Part shown: positions 14,676 to 22,244 of the stretch, piece by piece
Layout of the letters: the number at the start of each line of letters is the position of its first letter
Numbering within the stretch: the first letter of the stretch is position 1
NCBI GenBank assembly: GCA_944380695.1
Contig: CALWII010000021.1
Coordinates: 1-23,966 of the forward strand
Source: an uncultured Clostridia bacterium
GTDB taxonomy: Bacteria > Bacillota > Clostridia > Christensenellales > UBA1242
Length of the DNA: 23,966 nucleotides
Direction of reading: 5' to 3'
Notes under the pieces: generated by a model
Databases searched by the model: none
What the model was told of the DNA's origin: nothing
What the model saw: only the letters and a program-made list of their open reading frames with translations
Position numbers and translations under genes: made by a program

Positions 14676-15066
14676 AATATTTTATTTTATTTAAAAAATA
14701 AATTTTTATAAAAACTTTAAAAGATATTTAAAAATTGTTTTAATTAAAAGAATAAAATATAAAATAAAAAAACAATTGGTAAATTAAACAAATAAAATTT
14801 TTTAAATTATATTTTAATTTTAAAAAAACAACATTTTATTTTAGTTAAAAAAATGTTTTGTCGAATTTATTTTTAAAGATAAAAAAAGTAAAGCTGAAAA
14901 TAAAATCAATTAATAAAAAAACTTTACAATGTGTAAAGTTTTTTGTTTTTTTAATATACCGCTAAATTTTATAAATAAATTATAAAATTAAAAATAAAAT
15001 AAAAAAATATTTGCAAAAAGAATTTTAAATATTCTAATTTTTGTTTTTATTTATTTAATTTCGGAT
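14676..15066. other. A/T-rich gap with several hairpins, no visible gene
   Basis: No coding frame with a ribosome site is seen between the prfA terminator and the convergent orphan. Besides the terminator at 14916-14944, AACATTTT (14830-14837) pairs with AAAATGTT (14850-14857), and AATTGTTT has a matching AAACAATT about 30 nt on. These may be remains of terminators or chance pairings in low-complexity DNA. Confidence 0.55.
14916..14952. terminator. bidirectional terminator between prfA and the 207-residue gene
   Basis: A 12-bp stem (14916-14927 with 14933-14944) with a 5-nt loop is flanked by an A run on the left and a T-rich run (to about 14952) on the right, so it works on either strand. 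It probably ends the minus-strand transcript of the orphan at 15067-15690 and backs up the prfA terminator. Confidence 0.7.
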
Positions 15067-15690
15067 TTATTTTCTTTCAACATCTTTAAGAAATTTTTTT
15101 CTTAATCTTACATTTCTGTAAAATATTGTTGATATATCGTTTGGAATTTTGAAGTCGTTTTCAAACCTTCCTACTTCTATAAGGTAAACATTTTCATCTT
15201 TTTCCAATTTGTATAATTGTGGTTTTAAAATATTGAAAGGCTTGATTTTATTAGCTTTGTAAAATTCTTTTAATATATTTATGGCATTGTTGACATCTAA
15301 TACATCTCCAGAAATTTGTTCGAATTTTTTAGAAATTTCTTTATAAGTCGAATTGTTGCAACAAATAAAAGCGGAATTTTCGAAGTCGCAAAAATATTTG
15401 AATGACATTTTGGGGTCAAAAACAATGTTTTTTATTTCTTTCGTATTTATTTTATCTTTTATTTTTTCATAGCGTTTTGTGTTTTTTCTTAATGGGTCGA
15501 TGAAACTTTCGTGGCAAAGAAAAGCTGGTTGAATATTTAAGTTGTCATTTTTATCAAAAACTTCTCGAATATAGTATCTATTGCAATTTTTTTCATCTTC
15601 TTTTATAAATTTTATTAATTTAACGATCTGAAATGTTTCGGGCTTCATATTTACTAAAACCAAATCACCGATTTTAAATTTGAAATTCAT
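15067..15690 (-). CDS. unrecognised 207-residue protein with SH3-like N-terminus
   Basis: I do not recognise this protein. AAGGAGG lies upstream of the ATG, so translation is well supported. The first 70 residues (FKIGDLVLVN, then FQIVKLIKFI, then a RYYIREVFD strand) look like a small beta barrel of the SH3/KOW or CarD-like kind, which is only a pattern guess. The rest is Lys-rich and helical, with a CDFENSAFICC stretch holding three cysteines (about 101-111). No signal peptide or membrane helix. The gene is more A/T-rich than the housekeeping genes. It lies 190 bp behind the glycosyltransferase on the same strand and ends at the bidirectional hairpin. Confidence 0.8.
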   Translation of the reverse strand: MNFKFKIGDLVLVNMKPETFQIVKLIKFIKEDEKNCNRYYIREVFDKNDNLNIQPAFLCHESFIDPLRKNTKRYEKIKDKINTKEIKNIVFDPKMSFKYFCDFENSAFICCNNSTYKEISKKFEQISGDVLDVNNAINILKEFYKANKIKPFNILKPQLYKLEKDENVYLIEVGRFENDFKIPNDISTIFYRNVRLRKKFLKDVERK

Positions 15691-15825
15691 TTTTCAGCCT
15701 CCTTGTTTTATGTCGCGAATTAAGATTTCTATTTTGGTAATTCTATATGCAAAAACAAAAATATTTTATTATCGAATGTATTTATAATTAAAAAATTTTC
15801 AAAAATGCAAAAGCACTATGATTTT

Positions 15826-15854
15826 AAAAGCGGAAATTTGAATAACTCGCTTTT
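15826..15854 (-). terminator. possible terminator after the glycosyltransferase
   Basis: AAAAGCG (15826-15832) pairs with CGCTTTT (15848-15854) around a 15-nt loop just past the glycosyltransferase stop codon on the minus strand. The T tract is only four bases and then A, so it is weak. Confidence 0.35.
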
Positions 15855-15881
15855 TACAATTTAGGAATTTTGGTTGGCAAT

Positions 15882-17003
15882 TTACTTTAAATTTGCTTTT
15901 TTTATTAAAAAATCAATTATTTTTTGAGCAGAATTTTCATTTTTTAATTTCTTAATATTTTCTATCATTTTTTTATAAACTTGAGGATTTTCTTTTATGT
16001 ATTTGACTTTTTTGCCTGCTTCATTAATATTTTCAATTCCAACAGCACATCCCAAATTTATAAAATATTTTTTATTGATTTTTTCGTTTAAAATCATTTT
16101 TTCTCGTGCAATGAATGGCTTGCCTAATGCAATGACTTCCGACAAACCATTTCCTCCACAACGGCACAACAATAAATTCGACGCTTTCATATATTCATCT
16201 ACATTGTTTACAAATCCTAAATTAACAACATTATCTATTTTGTTTTTTTCTATATATTTTTGAATTTTGTTGTAATTTTTTTTATTTTTTCCATTAATTA
16301 TTATTAGTTGAATATCTTTATTATCCATCAAAATATTTTTTACCAATTTTAATGTGTTTCCAATTCCGTTTCCACCACCAATGTTCATTACTGTAAATAT
16401 ATTTTTTAAGTTTAGTTTTTCCCTTAATTTAGATAAATTTTGGCTGTTCTGTTCAAATTCTTTTCTGATAGGAATGCCGGTTGTAATTATTTGTTCATTT
16501 TTGAAACCTTTGTCAATTAAAGCTTGCCGTGTGTCTTCATACGGCTCAAAAATGTAATTAACGCCCACTGAATGTTCCCAATAAGGAGCTAAACAAAAAT
16601 CGAATAGTACTGTTGCTGTAATAATTTTTTTGTCCAACATATTATTGTTATTCATATAGGTTAGAACACTGCTTGCATAAGAGTGGGTGCAAATAATTAT
16701 ATCTGGTTTATATAAATCTATTTGTTCTTTAAAATAAGGCAAACAATTTTTAACATAATAAGGTAATTTGTCGGTTTTTTTATTCCCCTTTCGTAATTTA
16801 TTCCAAATAAAATCATAAATGTGGGGAATTCTTTTGCAAGCCCATAAAAACATCTTGTTTTCCCTTGCTATACGTTTTTCATCATAGCCGTGGGTTTGTA
16901 CAATTTTATTGTCTATTTTGGCGTCTGTAAAAGCTTGCGAGAGGGACTTTGCCATCATATTATGACCTTCACCACAAGTCATTGTAAATATAAGAGCTTT
17001 CAT
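15882..17003 (-). CDS. glycosyltransferase, GT28 family, UgtP/MGDG-synthase-like
   Basis: Probably moves a sugar from a nucleotide sugar to diacylglycerol at the membrane to make a glycolipid, the anchor for lipoteichoic acid in some Firmicutes. The 373 residues fit the family. The N-domain opens with LIFTMTCGEGHNMMAKSL (4-21), in which GEGH is the family's glycine-histidine loop, and holds HSYASSVLTYM (107-117). The hinge TGIPIRKEF (177-185) and NIGGGNGIGN follow. The C-domain has the donor-binding stretch CRCGGNGLSEVIALGKP (274-290). MurG belongs to the same superfamily, but the N-terminal form fits MGDG-synthase-like enzymes better. The ATG overlaps the rplI stop (ATGA), so the gene is translationally coupled to L9, an odd partnership. 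Acceptor and sugar cannot be read from the sequence. Confidence 0.85.
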   Translation of the reverse strand: MKALIFTMTCGEGHNMMAKSLSQAFTDAKIDNKIVQTHGYDEKRIARENKMFLWACKRIPHIYDFIWNKLRKGNKKTDKLPYYVKNCLPYFKEQIDLYKPDIIICTHSYASSVLTYMNNNNMLDKKIITATVLFDFCLAPYWEHSVGVNYIFEPYEDTRQALIDKGFKNEQIITTGIPIRKEFEQNSQNLSKLREKLNLKNIFTVMNIGGGNGIGNTLKLVKNILMDNKDIQLIIINGKNKKNYNKIQKYIEKNKIDNVVNLGFVNNVDEYMKASNLLLCRCGGNGLSEVIALGKPFIAREKMILNEKINKKYFINLGCAVGIENINEAGKKVKYIKENPQVYKKMIENIKKLKNENSAQKIIDFLIKKANLK

Positions 17004-17440
17004 TCTGCCTCCACATTTATTATAATTTTTATGGTCACTTCAGGATGTAATTTTACGCTAGCAATATATCTGCCAATGGTTTTAATTTGTTCAATTTCAA
17101 TCTTTTTTTTGTCTATTTTATAGCCAAGACTTTCTAATTTTTCGGCAATTTCTTTGTTTGAAACCGCTCCAAATGTTTTTCCGCTTTCGCCAACTTTTAA
17201 GTTAAAATTTAATTCAATTTTGTCTAACTTTTGCCCCAACTCTTTTGCTTCTTTTAGCGCTTCGGCTTTGTGAAAAGCACCGGCACTTTCAATTTGTTTT
17301 TGATGGGATATTGCAGAAGAATCTGCTAGTTTCGCCAATCCATTTTTTAAAAGATAGTTTTGGCCATATCCATTCGCAACTTCTTTTAATTCGCCCTTTT
17401 TCCCACATCCACGCACATCTGCTGTTAGAATAACTTTCAT
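17000..17440 (-). CDS. rplI: 50S ribosomal protein L9
   Basis: Large-subunit protein at the base of the L1 stalk, important for fidelity of frame. The 146 residues have the N-terminal signature MKVILTADVRGCGKKGELKEVANGYGQNYLL, here with two cysteine-free variations only, a connecting helix (about 45-75) and the C-domain with GKTFGAVSNKEIAEKL (87-102). GGAGG precedes the ATG by 5 nt. In most Firmicutes rplI sits in or beside the rpsF operon or next to dnaB; here it is 6 kb away on the other strand and coupled to a glycosyltransferase. Confidence 0.96.
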   Translation of the reverse strand: MKVILTADVRGCGKKGELKEVANGYGQNYLLKNGLAKLADSSAISHQKQIESAGAFHKAEALKEAKELGQKLDKIELNFNLKVGESGKTFGAVSNKEIAEKLESLGYKIDKKKIEIEQIKTIGRYIASVKLHPEVTIKIIINVEAE

Positions 17441-17456
17441 TTTTTCCTCCGAAAAA

Positions 17457-17486
17457 ATTTTAACAACTTTTTAGGTTAAAAGTCAA
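17457..17486 (-). promoter_or_regulatory. probable promoter of rplI and the glycosyltransferase
   Basis: On the minus strand TTGACT (17481-17486), an 18-bp spacer and TAAAAT (17457-17462). Initiation near 17450 would leave a leader of about 10 nt starting at the GGAGG site. The same boxes occur in the proposed secA promoter with a 16-bp spacer. Confidence 0.55.
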
Positions 17487-17517
17487 ATGTTTAGTCAATA
17501 AAATTAAAGGAGTTTAT

Positions 17518-17829
17518 ATGGATATTAGATGTAGAAAACTTAACTGCAAATTTAACGACCATTTCACTTGTAAGGCTAAAAGTATTGCAATAACAAGAAA
17601 TGCTGTGTGTAAGTCCTATTTGTATGGTTCTGAAAAAAAAGAGGAGGACACAACAAAAAATCTTTTTGAAAAAACACCAAAGTTTTCGCCGATGCGTGAT
17701 TCAAAAGCTGTCGAGATAAAGTGTAATGCAAAGTGTTTGCTAAATCACGACGGGAAATGTGTAGCAAACGGTATTACAATTAATGATTACAAGCTGAAAC
17801 CTTGCTGTGTTTCATTTTTAGATGAATGA
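17518..17829 (+). CDS. Cys-rich protein with two DUF1540-like units
   Basis: A 103-residue protein with two related Cys units. Unit 1 has C5, C10, C18 and C31; unit 2 has C69, C73, C81 and C96 with an extra C97. Each shows the DUF1540 pattern: paired Cys, an Asn plus small turn, a third Cys, an Ile-x-Ile strand and a final Cys. The spacing suggests two small metal-binding knuckles, probably for zinc, joined by a Lys/Glu-rich linker. DUF1540 is common in Clostridia and has no assigned function. AAAGGAG lies 5 nt before the ATG. It is divergent from rplI; a weak promoter TTAAAA-17-TAAAAT ending at 17504 may serve it. Probably cytoplasmic. Confidence 0.85.
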   Translation: MDIRCRKLNCKFNDHFTCKAKSIAITRNAVCKSYLYGSEKKEEDTTKNLFEKTPKFSPMRDSKAVEIKCNAKCLLNHDGKCVANGITINDYKLKPCCVSFLDE

Positions 17830-17840
17830 TTGATTATCGC

Positions 17841-17869
17841 TTGTCTGCTTTACTCATATTTGCTATAAT
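17841..17869 (+). promoter_or_regulatory. upstream promoter of the 571-residue gene
   Basis: TTGTCT (17841-17846), a 17-bp spacer and TATAAT (17864-17869), with TGC directly before the -10 box making an extended -10. Initiation near 17876 would give a leader of about 90 nt. Confidence 0.65.
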
Positions 17870-17921
17870 TAACAATGAATTATTTAATATTTTTTATCAA
17901 ACATAATGTGATTAAAATATC

Positions 17922-17950
17922 TTGCAATAAATTTAAAAATATAATATAAT
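17922..17950 (+). promoter_or_regulatory. downstream promoter of the 571-residue gene
   Basis: TTGCAA (17922-17927), a 17-bp spacer and TATAAT (17945-17950), the same boxes and spacing as the rpsF promoter. Initiation near 17957 leaves only about 9 nt before the ATG, beginning at the GAGGGG site. Confidence 0.7.
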
Positions 17951-17965
17951 TTATTTGAGGGGAAG

Positions 17966-19681
17966 ATGAAAGCGACAAGAGATAATCAAAAAATTGTTAT
18001 ATTCGAGTCAGGAGAAGAGGTGCAAGATCAAGCGCTTGCCGATTATTACAAACTCCGACTTTTAGAGATAAAGCAAAGCCAAAAATTGCTTGGTGATTTT
18101 ACTGATGATGGTAAGTATGTTATTTCTACCGATTTGAAAAAAGCTTTGGTTAAAACTCCAAAATTGGTCACTAGGAAAGAGGAAGATTTTTTGGTCGCTT
18201 CGTGCGAGATTAAAAATTTTCAACTAAATTTTAGCGTAAGAATGTGGAGGTCTGGTGATGAAGGCGTCGCTAACCTGTATTTTTATGAGTGGTTTAATGC
18301 AGAACGACAAATGGAAACTTTTGTTGCTCAATATGTTGCAAGCTATGATGAAACTTTTTTAAACAAAGTGAAAAAAGTTTTTAATTTAAGAGAGGATATC
18401 GTTGAGCTTGATAACGAACTAGGTGAACCTGACCCTGATTTGTCGTCCGTTATAGAAAAAAATGAAGCAGATTTTGATAATCGTAAATTGTTGCTTGAAG
18501 TTCAAGCACAAGAATTTATTTCATCTGTCAAAAAAAATCTTAAAAAGGGTGGTGCTAAAAATAAACAGCTTTTAGAAAAAATTGATGAGGAAATAGAAAA
18601 TCAAAAAGTTAAACCTGAAAAAAGTAGTCTATATTTAAGAGTTAAGAGAAATGTTGATGAGTTGTTAATTAAAGAAAATAAGTTAAAAGAGGTCGTTGAG
18701 GAAAACAAAAAACTTAAAAAAGAAATCGCTAGATATACAAACGAAATTAAGACTTTTGATAACAACCTTAAAAAAGTTGTTAAATCTGTTTCCACCAAGG
18801 AGCCTCAAGAAAAAAAGCAGGAAACAAAACAGAAAAAACCATCTTCAAATTCTTATACTCCACCTAAAACTGTCGCACCATATAAATATAAAACAAACAA
18901 ATACGAAAAGATAAAAGACAACGAAAAAAAATTGCCTAGTTTCGTTACCAGTGGCGGAGACATTAAACCTGCAACTACGCCTGAAAAAGAGCAAGCTTCT
19001 AAACCTGCCGATGCTAGTGCTGGGAAATCATCATCTGAAAAAGCTTCGTTCGAAGCAGGAAAAGTTACGCCGAAAATCACTGTTACCACAAGGCCAGCAA
19101 GCGTTATTGTTGTCGATCCAACAATAGTTAGAGAGGAAACCATCGTTATTGTTCCACGAAAAATTGTTACTCGCGGAACAGAGGTGATTAACGAAAGCGA
19201 AGAAAGTGGGCCCGTTGTTTCGGATAAAGAGCCAAATGAGGAACACACTCCAGAAATTAGGGAAGAAGATTTTGCAAAGCCAGAAAGCGACAGACATTCT
19301 GTTTTTGATGATGGCGAAGGACATTCTTCGGAAGACGAACATACAGAACACGAGGAAGTAAGAGATTTTGGCGGGGAAAAGCCTAAAGAAGAATTTAAGC
19401 CAAAACCAGCTGGCCCTTCAATACCTGTAAAGCCTATGATTCGGGTTTCACCAAGAGACGCAAAGCCGTTGTCACCAGCTAAACCAGTAGTCAAACCTCC
19501 AGATGTAGACGCTATTGCTATGGAAGAAGAAGTCGGGCTAGATGATGTTTCCGAAAGAAGACTAGACAGTAGGTCCGGAAAATTTGAGGAAAAGAAAGAA
19601 AGAGATGGCGGGCTTGGTTCTGATTTGGGTCCTACTCATAGAATAGGTCGCTCATTTGATATTTTTGAACGAGGCAGATAA
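17966..19681 (+). CDS. unrecognised 571-residue coiled-coil protein with long disordered acidic tail
   Basis: I do not recognise this protein. GAGGGG precedes the ATG. An N-terminal globular part (about 1-160) carries FLVASCEIKNF and LNFSVRMWRSGDEGVANLYFYEWF, which look like paired beta strands rich in aromatics. A Lys/Glu-rich heptad-like coiled coil spans about 175-275. The rest is low complexity: a Lys/Pro/Ser stretch to about 345, a short Val/Ile-rich strand block (VIVVDPTIVREETIVIVPRKIV, near 380-400), then Glu/Asp-rich and Pro/Lys-rich repeats to a charged end GRSFDIFERGR. No signal peptide or membrane helix, so it is probably cytoplasmic. Two tandem promoters and a terminator make it a single-gene unit. 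The plan suits a scaffold or nucleoid- or division-associated protein, but no function is shown. Confidence 0.85.
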   Translation: MKATRDNQKIVIFESGEEVQDQALADYYKLRLLEIKQSQKLLGDFTDDGKYVISTDLKKALVKTPKLVTRKEEDFLVASCEIKNFQLNFSVRMWRSGDEGVANLYFYEWFNAERQMETFVAQYVASYDETFLNKVKKVFNLREDIVELDNELGEPDPDLSSVIEKNEADFDNRKLLLEVQAQEFISSVKKNLKKGGAKNKQLLEKIDEEIENQKVKPEKSSLYLRVKRNVDELLIKENKLKEVVEENKKLKKEIARYTNEIKTFDNNLKKVVKSVSTKEPQEKKQETKQKKPSSNSYTPPKTVAPYKYKTNKYEKIKDNEKKLPSFVTSGGDIKPATTPEKEQASKPADASAGKSSSEKASFEAGKVTPKITVTTRPASVIVVDPTIVREETIVIVPRKIVTRGTEVINESEESGPVVSDKEPNEEHTPEIREEDFAKPESDRHSVFDDGEGHSSEDEHTEHEEVRDFGGEKPKEEFKPKPAGPSIPVKPMIRVSPRDAKPLSPAKPVVKPPDVDAIAMEEEVGLDDVSERRLDSRSGKFEEKKERDGGLGSDLGPTHRIGRSFDIFERGR

Positions 19682-19704
19682 TTCTAAAAAATCGTAAAAA
19701 AAAA

Positions 19705-19730
19705 GAGCTAACTAAATTAGCTCCTTTTTT
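19705..19730. terminator. bidirectional terminator between convergent orphans
   Basis: GAGCTAA (19705-19711) and TTAGCTC (19717-19723) form a 7-bp stem with a 5-nt loop; A9 stands to the left and T6 to the right, so it can stop transcripts from both sides. Confidence 0.8.
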
Positions 19731-19755
19731 ATTAAGTTTTTATCAAATTAAAGCT

Positions 19756-20322
19756 TTATCGAGATCGACCAATTGAGTTACCATTGTTTTTTGCCGTTCT
19801 GATTTTTCCATATTGATTTATTATCTCTATATATGCTAGTAATGAATCTCTAAAAGATTCGGCATTATTTTCAGAATTTGTGTTTGCATCTTCAATTGAC
19901 AACAGAGCGCCGTCTTTATCGCATACCAAGTCGAGATAATCGTTCACATTAAAAGTTCGTGACTCTTCTGAACATTCCTTATAATTCTTTGTTGGATTTG
20001 TTCCTTTTAATGCGAATGCTTGAATAGCTCTTATGCAACCAACATCTTTGTATACTTCAAAATTGTCATAGAAGTTTTTCAAAAATCTTTTTATTCTCAA
20101 TTCATCAGAAATCGGGAAGACATAATGCAATATACTCTCATCGGATATCCATTTTTCGTAAGCCTCTTCTTCAGGGATTTCTTTTAATTTGCGTTCGTAG
20201 ATATACTTGATAGCGTCAAGGAACACCATCGATATTTTTTTCTCTTGTTGTATCGCTTCTTTGGATACATTTTTTTTCGAGAAATCATTTATAAATTTGT
20301 AGTTATCTGGTTGAATAGCCAT
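19756..20322 (-). CDS. unrecognised 188-residue soluble protein
   Basis: I do not recognise this protein. AGGAGG precedes the ATG by 6 nt. It looks helical and soluble, with charged N-terminal segments (NDFSKKNVSKEAIQQEKK), a central ISDELRIKRFLKNFYDNFEVYKD stretch (about 71-93), two to three isolated Cys and a Gly/Ser/Arg tail (GNSIGRSR). No signal peptide, membrane helix or catalytic motif. It is a single-gene unit with a strong promoter, divergent from the flippase gene and ending at the shared terminator. Confidence 0.8.
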   Translation of the reverse strand: MAIQPDNYKFINDFSKKNVSKEAIQQEKKISMVFLDAIKYIYERKLKEIPEEEAYEKWISDESILHYVFPISDELRIKRFLKNFYDNFEVYKDVGCIRAIQAFALKGTNPTKNYKECSEESRTFNVNDYLDLVCDKDGALLSIEDANTNSENNAESFRDSLLAYIEIINQYGKIRTAKNNGNSIGRSR

Positions 20323-20345
20323 ACAATTCCTCCTATCTTTTTCAC

Positions 20346-20374
20346 ATTATAACACATAATTTTACTTTTGTAAA
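20346..20374 (-). promoter_or_regulatory. strong promoter of the 188-residue orphan
   Basis: On the minus strand TTTACA (20369-20374), a 17-bp spacer and TATAAT (20346-20351), preceded by TGT as an extended -10. Initiation near 20339 gives a leader of about 17 nt that holds AGGAGG. Confidence 0.75.
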
Positions 20375-20416
20375 TACCCTTGGAATAACTTTTTTTGTTT
20401 GTTGCAAAATATTTTT

Positions 20417-21958
20417 ATGAAAAAGTCTATTGCAAGGGGGTCAATAATACTTATCGCCAGCGGTATAGTTTGTAAAATGCTAGGTGCTTTTTTTCGTTTG
20501 CCCCTCACCAACATTTTAGGGATTGAAGGCATTGGAGTTTTTCAAATGGTAATGGCGGTATATTCATTTGCGCTTGTTTTAACTAGCGGAGGGGTAAGTT
20601 CAGCCTTATCCAAGTTTGTTTCACAGTCAAGAGCGCTAGGGGACTTTAAAAAAGTAAAAAATTTGTTTAAGACGGCTCTTATATATTCATTAATTTTAGG
20701 AATTAGTGCAGGCGTTTTACTTATGGCACTTGCTTTTCCACTTTCTCGGTTACAGGGCGTTGTTAGTGCAAGACAATCATATTTTCTTATGTTAATTCTC
20801 ATACCATTAGGTGGGGTTATTGCTTCTATGCGGGGTTTATTTCAGGGGTATGAGAATATGACGCCAACTGCGGTTAGTCAAATTTTGGAGCAAGGAGTTA
20901 AGTTTGCATTGGGGATTTTTTTTGCGCAATTCTTTGCAAAACAATCTTTACAAGCTGGTGTTTTTGGGGCTTTTCTAGGTATATGTTTCGGTGAAATCAT
21001 AGCGATTGTCTTTTTAGGTTTATATATGAAGATTAAAATTAAATTCGATTCTGATAGCCAAAAATTTATTAAATTTAATTTTATTAAAGCAGTAGTTCCG
21101 CTTTCTGTCGGCAGTGCTGTTCTGCCTTTGTCTGCGGTATTAGATTCTCTTGTTGTAGTTTCTCGTTTAGAAGTGGCTGGGGTTAGTGGAACAGTCGCCA
21201 CAGCTTTATTCGGGTTGCAGACGGGAGTAGTTGGAGCTATATTAAATTTACCGCTTATATTTTCAAGCTCTATATCAACGGCAATGTTGCCTTCAATCTC
21301 TTTTTTAGACGCGAGCTTTTCCCAAGAAAGCGAGATTTCCGTTGGCAATGCGTTGAAAATAATGTGGTTCATTTTGGTGCCAATGGTTGTGGGTATTGCT
21401 TGTGTTTGCAAGCCTCTTTACAGTTTAATTTATCCTTCATTAAACGCTCAAACACTCATTATCGCTTCTCAATTAACATACCTTGGTGTTGTTTCAACAA
21501 TTATTACCGCTTTAATGCAGTTTTTTATAACTCTGTTACAAGCAAAAGGAGAATGGAATTATATTCTTTTTTCTTACATAGTAGGTGGTATTGCCAAATT
21601 TATTTGTGTGTTTGTCCTTTGTGCTTTTGCCGATATCAATATTTTCGGAGTAGCCATTGGAAATATAACTCTTTCATCAATAGCCTGTATTATGGCTCTC
21701 GTTAGAAATAAAAAGAAAATTTCAATTGATGTTTTTGAACTTTCTCTTCCTATGCTATCAGCTGTTGCTATGATGCTTGTTATCAACTTGTTCATCTCGA
21801 ATTTTCAGTTTTCATTAGTATTTCAGCTTATTTTCAGTGTAATAATAGGCGTAATTGTATATTTGATTTTTACTCTTCCATTAATTGTAGGAATATTTAA
21901 AACGATTTTTGCCAAAAAAATAAGAAGAGGCGAAAATGAACAAAACACAATTAATTAA
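20417..21958 (+). CDS. SpoVB/MurJ-like lipid flippase (MOP superfamily)
   Basis: A polytopic membrane protein of the polysaccharide-transport/MurJ/SpoVB branch, expected to flip lipid-linked cell-wall precursors. With ATG 20417 the product has 513 residues, matching the family. It opens SIARGSIILIASGIVCKMLGAFFRLPLTNILG, the hallmark first helix of SpoVB, and shows about 14 hydrophobic segments, LLMALAFPLSRL, MRGLFQGYENMTPTAVSQILEQ (about 135-156) and repeats of charged loops between helices. No Shine-Dalgarno is visible before this ATG; a TTG at 20399 adds 6 codons but is no better, so the start may be leaderless or weak. It overlaps the HU-like gene by 23 bp. In sporulators SpoVB works in cortex synthesis; here the role may be general wall synthesis. 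Confidence 0.88.
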   Translation: MKKSIARGSIILIASGIVCKMLGAFFRLPLTNILGIEGIGVFQMVMAVYSFALVLTSGGVSSALSKFVSQSRALGDFKKVKNLFKTALIYSLILGISAGVLLMALAFPLSRLQGVVSARQSYFLMLILIPLGGVIASMRGLFQGYENMTPTAVSQILEQGVKFALGIFFAQFFAKQSLQAGVFGAFLGICFGEIIAIVFLGLYMKIKIKFDSDSQKFIKFNFIKAVVPLSVGSAVLPLSAVLDSLVVVSRLEVAGVSGTVATALFGLQTGVVGAILNLPLIFSSSISTAMLPSISFLDASFSQESEISVGNALKIMWFILVPMVVGIACVCKPLYSLIYPSLNAQTLIIASQLTYLGVVSTIITALMQFFITLLQAKGEWNYILFSYIVGGIAKFICVFVLCAFADINIFGVAIGNITLSSIACIMALVRNKKKISIDVFELSLPMLSAVAMMLVINLFISNFQFSLVFQLIFSVIIGVIVYLIFTLPLIVGIFKTIFAKKIRRGENEQNTIN

Positions 21959-22208
21959 AAAGTTGTCAAATTTAACAGATCAAAGTGAAGCAAAATGCAA
22001 AAATATTTTAAGCAAACTTGATAATTTAATATTCGATGCTTTAAAAAAGGGCGAGACAATCAGGATTAACAATATAGGAAAATTTTATGTCAAGAGAGTT
22101 TGTGGAAGAACCTTAAAAAATCCGAAAACACGAAGATCATATTATTCAAGGTCCAAAAACATAGTTGCATTTAAAATCAGCAAAGCGTTAAGAAATAGTA
22201 TAATTTAA
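21936..22208 (+). CDS. HU/IHF-family DNA-binding protein, divergent
   Basis: A 90-residue histone-like protein that probably bends DNA as a dimer. It begins MNKTQLIKKLSNLTDQS, has the KKGETIRINNIGKFYVKRV strand pair (38-56) and the arm GRTLKNPKTRRSYYS (58-72), matching GR..RNPqTG of HU, and ends with FKISKALRNSI. The arm is more basic and more aromatic than in ordinary HU, and the conserved Gly after NPKT is replaced by Arg. AGAGG lies 5 nt before the ATG. The start is inside the flippase gene, so translation is coupled. As a genome normally has a main HU elsewhere, this may be a second, specialised copy. Confidence 0.88.
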   Translation: MNKTQLIKKLSNLTDQSEAKCKNILSKLDNLIFDALKKGETIRINNIGKFYVKRVCGRTLKNPKTRRSYYSRSKNIVAFKISKALRNSII

Positions 22209-22210
22209 GT

Positions 22211-22238
22211 TTGAAAATAATTAATTTTTTGGTATCAT
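22211..22238 (+). promoter_or_regulatory. dusB promoter placing initiation at the start codon
   Basis: TTGAAA (22211-22216), a 16-bp spacer and TATCAT (22233-22238). Initiation seven bases on falls at 22245, the A of the dusB ATG, so the transcript would be leaderless. No Shine-Dalgarno exists for that ATG. Confidence 0.55.
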
Positions 22239-22244
22239 ATTCTT

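Noticed and set aside
18853..19494. 213-codon minus-strand frame opposite the 571-residue gene
   Set aside because: Ser/Leu/Gly-rich shadow of the low-complexity tail; no ribosome site.
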